Positions 31,889 through 36,786 of a stretch of 36,786 nt of DNA are shown here, piece after piece. This stretch comes from G020350405 sp964513655 (GTDB lineage: Bacteria > Planctomycetota > Phycisphaerae > Sedimentisphaerales > Anaerobacaceae). Where the stretch lies: contig CAZENQ010000023.1 of assembly GCA_964513655.1 (NCBI GenBank), forward strand, positions 1 through 36,786, read 5' to 3'. The notes below the pieces were generated by a model. The model ran no database searches. It was given only the letters and a program-made list of their open reading frames with translations, and was not told where the DNA came from. How positions within the stretch are numbered: the stretch's first letter is position 1; each line of letters starts with the position of its first letter. The translations under genes were made by a program, and so were the position numbers.

Positions 31889-33061
31889 ATGAACAGACGT
31901 GAAAGATTGATGGCGAGCCTGCGCGGTGAACCGGTAGACCGGCCGGCAGTAAATTTTTATGAAATAGGGGGATTCAAGGTCGACCCATCTGATACCGACC
32001 CATTCAATGTTTATAACGACCCGTCCTGGCAGCCGTTACTCCAACTGGCCGAACAGCAGACAGACCTTATCCGCATGCGAAGCCCTGTCAGGTTGCGGTC
32101 TTTTGATGTTGAGAATCCCAGCGGCAGGTCAGGCGCTGATAATTGTCGCAGTGAATTCATCGGGACAGAACAATACGTTGAAGACGGATGCCGTTTCACT
32201 CGCGTTAGCCTGAAAATCGGCGACAGAACTATGACTTCGCTGACACGTCGCAATCCAGATGCTGATACTGTCTGGACGCTAGAGCACCTGCTTAAGAGCG
32301 CAGATGACCTCAAGGCTTATCTTGAATTACCTGATGAGGTTTTCACCGAGAAGATCGATGTTAGTAAATTGATCGAGGAAGACGAGGAGCTCGGCGACAG
32401 TGGTATTGTAATGGTTGATACCGAAGACCCGATTTGCGCTGCAGCGTCGCTTTTTAGTATGGAAGATTTTACTATTATTGCTATGACAGAGCAGCAATTG
32501 ATGCACAGTCTGCTGGAAAAGCTTTCTCGTTATATATACACAAGAACAGAAAAGGTCGCCAAAGAGTTCCCCGGCCACCTCTGGCGAATATACGGGCCGG
32601 AATATGCCACTGAGCCTTATCTGCCGCCAAACCTTTTCAAAGAATACGTGGTACGCTACGACACATCAATGATAGAAGCCATCCAAAGATATGGCGGCTT
32701 TGCTCGAATTCATTGTCACGGCAGAATTCGAGCTGTCCTTGACTATATCATCGAGATGGAAGCGGATGCGATTGACCCGATTGAGCCGCCACCTCAGGGA
32801 GATGTGGAAATCGAGTATGTACGCCGTGAATACGGTAAGAACCTGATACTTTTCGGTAATCTCGAAATCTCTGATATACAAGAGGCTGAACCGGCTGAGT
32901 TCGAAAAAATTGCCGTCAAGACCCTTAAAGATGGCACTGCTGGGCAGGGCAGAGGCTTTGTCCTTATGCCCTCATCATCTCCATTTGGCAGAGAAATTAC
33001 TCCCAAAACCATGGCTAATTATAACTCGATGGTGCGACTGGCCATCAATTACAGCCTGTAA
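31889..33061 (+). CDS. Uroporphyrinogen decarboxylase-family protein (probable non-haem paralogue)
   Basis: I choose ATG 31889 ('MNRRERLMASLRGEPVDRPA', the usual start of this family) over an in-frame GTG at 31820 that adds 23 unrelated residues. The 390-residue protein has the URO-D barrel pattern: 'VDRPAVNFYEIGG', 'IVMVDTEDPICAAASLF', 'GGFARIHCHGRIRAVLDYI' and 'ADAIDPIEPPPQGDVEIEY'. It ends near 'VLMPSSSPFGREITPKTMAN'. The HCHG segment sits where MtaA/MtbA-type methyltransferases bind zinc. True HemE sequence features are not evident, so a corrinoid-type methyltransferase or unrelated catabolic role is more likely. Its neighbours are carbohydrate genes. Confidence 0.82.
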   Translation: MNRRERLMASLRGEPVDRPAVNFYEIGGFKVDPSDTDPFNVYNDPSWQPLLQLAEQQTDLIRMRSPVRLRSFDVENPSGRSGADNCRSEFIGTEQYVEDGCRFTRVSLKIGDRTMTSLTRRNPDADTVWTLEHLLKSADDLKAYLELPDEVFTEKIDVSKLIEEDEELGDSGIVMVDTEDPICAAASLFSMEDFTIIAMTEQQLMHSLLEKLSRYIYTRTEKVAKEFPGHLWRIYGPEYATEPYLPPNLFKEYVVRYDTSMIEAIQRYGGFARIHCHGRIRAVLDYIIEMEADAIDPIEPPPQGDVEIEYVRREYGKNLILFGNLEISDIQEAEPAEFEKIAVKTLKDGTAGQGRGFVLMPSSSPFGREITPKTMANYNSMVRLAINYSL

Positions 33062-33079
33062 AAATATATAATTACTCGG

Positions 33080-33098
33080 CGCTCACAGAGCGATTTTT
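33080..33098 (+). terminator. Candidate intrinsic terminator after the URO-D gene
   Basis: CGCTC-ACA-GAGCG forms a perfect 5-bp stem with a three-base loop, followed by A and five T. It lies 18 bases after the URO-D stop and ahead of the lipoprotein gene. The stem is short, so termination is probably partial. Confidence 0.45.
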
Positions 33099-33110
33099 AC
33101 CGGCTAAACG

Positions 33111-33824
33111 ATGCAAAAAGTGATTAGGTTGACAATGGGATTGATTCTCACCGCTGCAGCAGGTTGTGCTTCAACTCCTTGTCCGAAGACATATGACGTT
33201 CGTTACGTGCCTGAAGCCGAGATCAATGTGGACGGCTTGCTGGATGAATCCGATTGGAGCAAGGCATACTGCGAAAGAGACTTTTCCTTCCCCTCAGAAG
33301 ACAGAGCAGCGCCTGCTACACAATTTCGTGCGCTCTGTGATGACGATTCTCTTTACTTTTCTTTCAGTGTTCATGACGAAGACGTGGTCGTTGAGGAGAA
33401 GTTCGATGCCGAGTCCGTAGTGGCAAGAGAAGACCGCGTGGAAATCTTTTTTGCTTGTGACGACAAGTTGAAAGAGTATTTCTGCTTAGAGGTCGACCCT
33501 CTGGGCCGGGTCCTTGATTATGCCGCTTCCTACTATCACAGGTTCGACAATTCCTGGAGTTTACCCCGTGTAAGCGCAGCCGCCTCGATTAATCCTGATG
33601 GCTACATGGTCGAAGGTTCTATCCCTTTGAAGAGTCTCGAAGCTCTTGGTTTGCCGCCTTTGGGCCCCGGCCGGATGCTCAAAGCCGGACTATTTCGCGC
33701 TGATTTCAATCGTGGGCAGGACTCCAAACTGCACGAGTATTGGATAAGCTGGGTCGACCCCGGCACTAAGCAACCTGACTTTCACGTTCCGAGTGCATTT
33801 GGCTGCCTGCGAATAGCAGAATGA
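33111..33824 (+). CDS. Lipoprotein with CBM9-like carbohydrate-binding domain
   Basis: The 237-residue product begins with a lipoprotein signal ('MQKVIRLTMGLILTAAAGC', lipidated C19). The rest is a family 9 carbohydrate-binding-like beta sandwich. It carries 'INVDGLLDESDWSKA' (the usual entry), 'TQFRALCDDDSLYFSFSVHD', 'VAREDRVEIFFACDD', and 'YMVEGSIPLKSLEALGLPP'. It also has 'AGLFRADFN', where the conserved Arg-Asp/Glu often contacts sugar or calcium. It probably displays carbohydrate binding at the cell surface or periplasmic side. No catalytic domain is attached. It follows a likely weak terminator, so it may have its own promoter. Confidence 0.85.
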   Translation: MQKVIRLTMGLILTAAAGCASTPCPKTYDVRYVPEAEINVDGLLDESDWSKAYCERDFSFPSEDRAAPATQFRALCDDDSLYFSFSVHDEDVVVEEKFDAESVVAREDRVEIFFACDDKLKEYFCLEVDPLGRVLDYAASYYHRFDNSWSLPRVSAAASINPDGYMVEGSIPLKSLEALGLPPLGPGRMLKAGLFRADFNRGQDSKLHEYWISWVDPGTKQPDFHVPSAFGCLRIAE

Positions 33825-33965
33825 ATTGAGTGAGAAAGCGCGAAAACAAATGTGAGAAAAACCTTGATACTACCTTGGTTTTTATTCATATTGCAATTAT
33901 ACTGTTGCCACTTGGAAAAACGGGCGACCGTTCCAAAATGGATGGATTATTGAGAGGACTCTAAA

Positions 33966-34802
33966 ATGAAAATTAGTGCAAGTTACTGGATGTTCGAAGG
34001 GGGCCTTGAAGCAAAGAAACCCATAGCTGATGCGATGCAAGAAGCAAAAAATCTTGGTTTTGATGCAATTGAGGTCTGCATTGCCAGTCAGGGTGTTTTG
34101 ACGCACCAGGCCACACAGGCCCAGTGCGAGGACATCGCTGCCGCCGCGGATAAAACCGGCATTGAGATTTCAAGCGTTGCCAGCGGCGAGAGCTGGACCT
34201 GCTCGCCGAGCGCGAACGACCCTGACCTTCGAGCAAAGATTATCGACTTTACGTGTAAGGCGCTGCAAGTGACAACATGGCTCGGCACAGATGCATATCT
34301 TTTTGTCCCCGGTGCCGTGGATGTATTCTTTTTACCCGATGCCGACGTAATACCGTACAATGTGTGTTATGAGCGTGCCACCGAGGCGGTAAAGCAGATA
34401 CTGCCGGCGGCTGAAGAGACGGGCGCGGCAATATGTATCGAGAACGTCTGGAACAAGTTTCTGCTGAGCCCGCTGGAGATGCGGGACTTTATCGACAGCT
34501 TCGGGTCAGGCAAGGTCAAGGCATACTTTGATGTTGGCAATATCCTGCTGACCGGCTATCCCGACCAGTGGATTCGCATTCTCGGCGAGCGGATAGAACG
34601 AGTTCACGTCAAAGACTTCAAGACCTCTGTCGGCACGGTGGAAGGTTTTGTTGATTTGCTGGAAGGCGACGTGGATTTCGAAGCGGTTAAAAAAGCCCTT
34701 GCTGAAGTCGGCTATGACGGCTACGTCACGGCCGAGATGCTGCCTTTCCAGCCGGGCAGACCTGAAAAAACAGCACAAGCAATGAAAAAAATCTTCAAAT
34801 AG
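33966..34802 (+). CDS. Sugar-phosphate isomerase/epimerase-like TIM-barrel protein (AP2EC family)
   Basis: The 278-residue protein has the xylose-isomerase-like TIM barrel (PF01261). Metal-binding residues are in place: E159 ('CIENVW'), D189 ('YFDVGNIL'), H214 ('RVHVKDFK') and E257 ('TAEMLPF'). The start 'MKISASYWMFEGG' is typical of this Planctomycetes-rich subgroup. It is preceded by gagagga. The dehydrogenase gene follows 11 bases later with its own gaggag site. It probably isomerises, epimerises or dehydrates a keto-sugar or inositol-like intermediate produced by the adjacent dehydrogenase. Exact substrate cannot be read from sequence. Confidence 0.9.
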   Translation: MKISASYWMFEGGLEAKKPIADAMQEAKNLGFDAIEVCIASQGVLTHQATQAQCEDIAAAADKTGIEISSVASGESWTCSPSANDPDLRAKIIDFTCKALQVTTWLGTDAYLFVPGAVDVFFLPDADVIPYNVCYERATEAVKQILPAAEETGAAICIENVWNKFLLSPLEMRDFIDSFGSGKVKAYFDVGNILLTGYPDQWIRILGERIERVHVKDFKTSVGTVEGFVDLLEGDVDFEAVKKALAEVGYDGYVTAEMLPFQPGRPEKTAQAMKKIFK

Positions 34803-34813
34803 AGGAGCAATAG

Positions 34814-35833
34814 ATGATTAGAGTTGGTGTAGTTGGCCTCGGGTTTATGGGCAATATGCACGCCAAAAACTATCAGGCCCTTGAGGACGTAAAATTAGCT
34901 GCCGTTTGTGATATTGACCAAAACAAACTTAAAGGCACCGCCGGAACTACAGGCAATATTGAAGGCGCCGAAGAGCCGTTGGATTTGACCGACGTCGAGC
35001 TTTATGCCGATTACGACGAAATGCTGGCTGAAGCAAAACTCGACGCCGTCTCCATCACACTTCCAACGTATATGCACAGAGATTTCACGGTAAAAGCCCT
35101 TGAAGCGGACATGAATGTTTTGTGTGAAAAGCCGATGGCGCTAAATCTCCAGCAGTGCGAAGAGATGATTGCTGCAGCAGAGAAAAACGCCAAAATACTG
35201 CAGATTGGTCACTGTATAAGGTTCTGGCCTGAATATGCTAAGACCAAGGAGTTCATTGACTCAGGCGAATACGGCAGGGTAATAGCGGCCACCTTTCAGC
35301 GATTGAGCCTTACGCCAACGTGGTCGTGGGACAACTGGCTGCTCACCGGCAAAAGAAGCGGCGGCGCACTAATGGACCTGCATATACACGACTCGGACTT
35401 TGTCCAGTATGTTTTCGGGATACCAAAAGCAGTTCATTCCCGGGCTGCGAAGGGTCCGAGCGGCGACTTTGACCACGTCGTGACACAGTATATTTATGAC
35501 GATGAAAAGGTTATCACCGCCGAGGGTGGCTTCGTCATGACGCCAAGTTTCGGCTTCGAGATGAGTTTCAATATAATCCTCGAAAAAGCTACGATTGTCT
35601 ACGACTGCACACGCGAGCCTGCTTTTAAGATTTGCCCCCCGGAGGGGGACGCTTTTACACCAGTAGTCGAATCGGGTGACGGTTATTCGCGGGAGGTCGC
35701 TCACTTTGTGAAAGCAGTGCAGGGGCAAAAAGTACCTGAAATAACAACACCTACCCAATCGCTTAATTCGGTTAAGCTCATTCTGGCCGAGCGAGAGTCG
35801 GCACAAAGTGGAAAGGAAATCGCAGTCCGGTGA
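34814..35833 (+). CDS. Gfo/Idh/MocA-family NAD(P)-dependent dehydrogenase
   Basis: The 339-residue cytoplasmic enzyme has the N-terminal Rossmann motif 'GVVGLGFMGNMHAKNYQAL' and 'LAAVCDIDQNKL'. The catalytic-loop 'CEKPMAL' carries K106. The C-terminal alpha/beta domain contains 'GGALMDLHIHDSDFVQYVFG', with the conserved Asp/His of this family. It lacks the Tat signal of the minus-strand paralogue. It lies between two TIM-barrel isomerases, and its stop overlaps the second one's GTG start (GTGA). It probably oxidises a sugar or cyclitol hydroxyl to a ketone for the isomerases to act on. Confidence 0.92.
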   Translation: MIRVGVVGLGFMGNMHAKNYQALEDVKLAAVCDIDQNKLKGTAGTTGNIEGAEEPLDLTDVELYADYDEMLAEAKLDAVSITLPTYMHRDFTVKALEADMNVLCEKPMALNLQQCEEMIAAAEKNAKILQIGHCIRFWPEYAKTKEFIDSGEYGRVIAATFQRLSLTPTWSWDNWLLTGKRSGGALMDLHIHDSDFVQYVFGIPKAVHSRAAKGPSGDFDHVVTQYIYDDEKVITAEGGFVMTPSFGFEMSFNIILEKATIVYDCTREPAFKICPPEGDAFTPVVESGDGYSREVAHFVKAVQGQKVPEITTPTQSLNSVKLILAERESAQSGKEIAVR

Positions 35834-36651
35834 TTACTTGTAATGATTGGCCCATAGGCGTTTGTACCTGGTCGCTGGGTAACGACTTTGACAAGCTCAG
35901 TTTGCTTAGACAACAGATCCAACTAAGCCACATCCATTTTGCCGTCTCGCCGGTTTTAGGTGATGGTGGTGAAAGTCTTATAAAGCAAGTTGGTGAGCAA
36001 GGCTGGGACATAACCGCCACAATGATTGACTTTCCACAGGAGGACTACTCCAGCCTCGAATCAATTAAGGCCACTGGCGGTATTGCGCCGGACCAGTACT
36101 GGCATGAAAATCGAAAACGAGTTTTCGACGCCATAGACATCACCGCCCAACTTGATGTCAAATACCTCTCACTTCATTTCGGCTTCCTCGACCTAACAGA
36201 GCCGAACAGCACAACCAAATTCACCGACAGGTGCAAGACCCTTGCCGACGGTGCCGCACAAAGGAACATCCAACTCCTTATGGAGACAGGCCAGGAAGCC
36301 GCTGCCGAGCTGCGTCAATTTCTTGAAGAGCTAAACCACCCCGCCCTCGCCGTTAACTTCGACCCTGCCAACATGATTCTATATGATAAGGGTGACCCAA
36401 TCGAAGCAGTGAAAACACTTGCACCCTGGATAAAACATATTCACATAAAAGACGCTCTGCGCACAGAAACACCGGGCACGTGGGGCCTGGAAGTTCCCTG
36501 GGGCAGCGGCCAGGTAGGTAATACCGAGTTCCTGAAGGCCCTCAAACAAATAAACTTTGCAGGCGCCTTGGCCATAGAACGTGAAGCCGGAGATGACCGC
36601 CTTGGCGATGTCAAAACCGCTGTCGAAGCGCTCATTGGCTTTGCCGGTTAA
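35830..36651 (+). CDS. Second sugar-phosphate isomerase/epimerase-like TIM-barrel protein
   Basis: The start GTG 35830 lies within the stop of the dehydrogenase gene (GTGA), so translation is coupled. The 273-residue protein is another AP2EC/xylose-isomerase-like barrel. Likely metal ligands are E152 ('LLMETGQE'), D178 ('VNFDPANM'), H203/H205 ('IKHIHIKDALRT') and E250 ('LAIEREAG'). 'WPIGVCTWSLGND' is a common start for the family. It is only distantly similar to the first barrel (33966-34802), so they probably catalyse different steps, for example epimerisation and dehydration or hydrolysis of a 3-keto sugar. Confidence 0.88.
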   Translation: MITCNDWPIGVCTWSLGNDFDKLSLLRQQIQLSHIHFAVSPVLGDGGESLIKQVGEQGWDITATMIDFPQEDYSSLESIKATGGIAPDQYWHENRKRVFDAIDITAQLDVKYLSLHFGFLDLTEPNSTTKFTDRCKTLADGAAQRNIQLLMETGQEAAAELRQFLEELNHPALAVNFDPANMILYDKGDPIEAVKTLAPWIKHIHIKDALRTETPGTWGLEVPWGSGQVGNTEFLKALKQINFAGALAIEREAGDDRLGDVKTAVEALIGFAG

Positions 36652-36714
36652 ACACCCGCCGATTGGAGCAAACGCAAACGATTTTCACGTCATTCCAACG
36701 CCAACACGCTAATT

Positions 36715-36786
36715 CTACAAAAGTGTCGCAGGGTCGAGATTGTCCTTCTCAATATCCTTGAAATAGTTAACAGTGCCAACCTTGAG
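36715..36786 (-). CDS. 3' end of an unidentified minus-strand gene (partial)
   Basis: On the minus strand the window edge opens in a coding-like frame of 23 residues ('LKVGTVNYFKDIEKDNLDPA' then TLL) closed by TAG at 36717-36715. It is convergent with the TIM-barrel gene, with a 63-base gap. The fragment is too short for a family assignment. It could also be a chance open stretch. Confidence 0.4.
   Translation of the reverse strand, partial: LKVGTVNYFKDIEKDNLDPATLL

Noticed and set aside
33856..33895. Possible terminator AAAAACC...GGTTTTT after the CBM9-like gene
   Set aside because: The stem is mostly A-T with a 13-base loop, too weak to support as a terminator.
1..36786. CRISPR arrays, insertion sequences with terminal repeats, rRNA
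   Set aside because: No regularly spaced direct repeats, transposase genes or rRNA sequences were seen; reading by eye cannot exclude short or degenerate copies.

Overview
The window looks like a piece of an anaerobic, fermentative Planctomycetota genome of the Phycisphaerae/Sedimentisphaerales type, probably a metagenome contig. This is inference from gene content: Tat-exported Gfo/Idh/MocA lipoproteins, sulfatases, LamG and TPR exported proteins, RHS proteins rich in 'DVNDPN'-like strings, a Rex repressor and a group 4 [NiFe] hydrogenase. TAG, TGA and TAA all end genes here, so the code is standard.

Left part (1-13.7 kb), accessory and decaying. It opens with the degraded tail of one RHS gene (1-192). 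A second, very long RHS reading frame follows (221-5992). It has lost its start, is cut by an in-frame TAG at 4421, and stops just before the conserved RHS core motif. Next comes a three-gene operon: LamG-TPR protein, large TPR protein, and a sulfatase-fold protein with Thr where catalytic Cys/Ser is expected. After it lie a broken Tat-exported sulfatase (frameshift plus TAG) and the C-terminal stump of a tyrosine recombinase. The stump abuts the 3' end of tRNA-Gly(CCC), which has a perfect-consensus promoter. The stump and tRNA suggest an old island boundary.

Central part (14.1-27.6 kb), the most interesting. rex, with a Rex-box-like operator in front of it, heads a tightly packed run of genes in one direction: a sulfhydrogenase-like beta/gamma (FeS plus FAD/NAD) pair, a HycB-like multi-cluster ferredoxin, NuoH-, NuoB- and fused NuoC-NuoD-like subunits (the last with all four [NiFe] cysteines), a NuoL/MrpA-type antiporter subunit, MrpA C-terminal domain, MrpB, C, D, E, F and G, a NuoI-like ferredoxin and a HycI-type maturation protease. 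I read this as one ion-translocating hydrogenase in which a complete Mrp antiporter and an NAD(P)H-handling module are joined to a HycE-type hydrogenase core, under NADH/NAD+ control.

Right part (27.6-36.8 kb), carbohydrate catabolism. A small coiled-coil gene and a Tat/lipoprotein GH109-like oxidoreductase lie on the minus strand. Divergent to the latter are a sodium:solute symporter, a URO-D-family protein, a CBM9-like lipoprotein, two sugar-phosphate isomerase/epimerase TIM barrels and a cytoplasmic Gfo/Idh/MocA dehydrogenase. This fits uptake and oxidation-isomerisation of an unidentified sugar or cyclitol. The window closes with the 3' end of a minus-strand gene.
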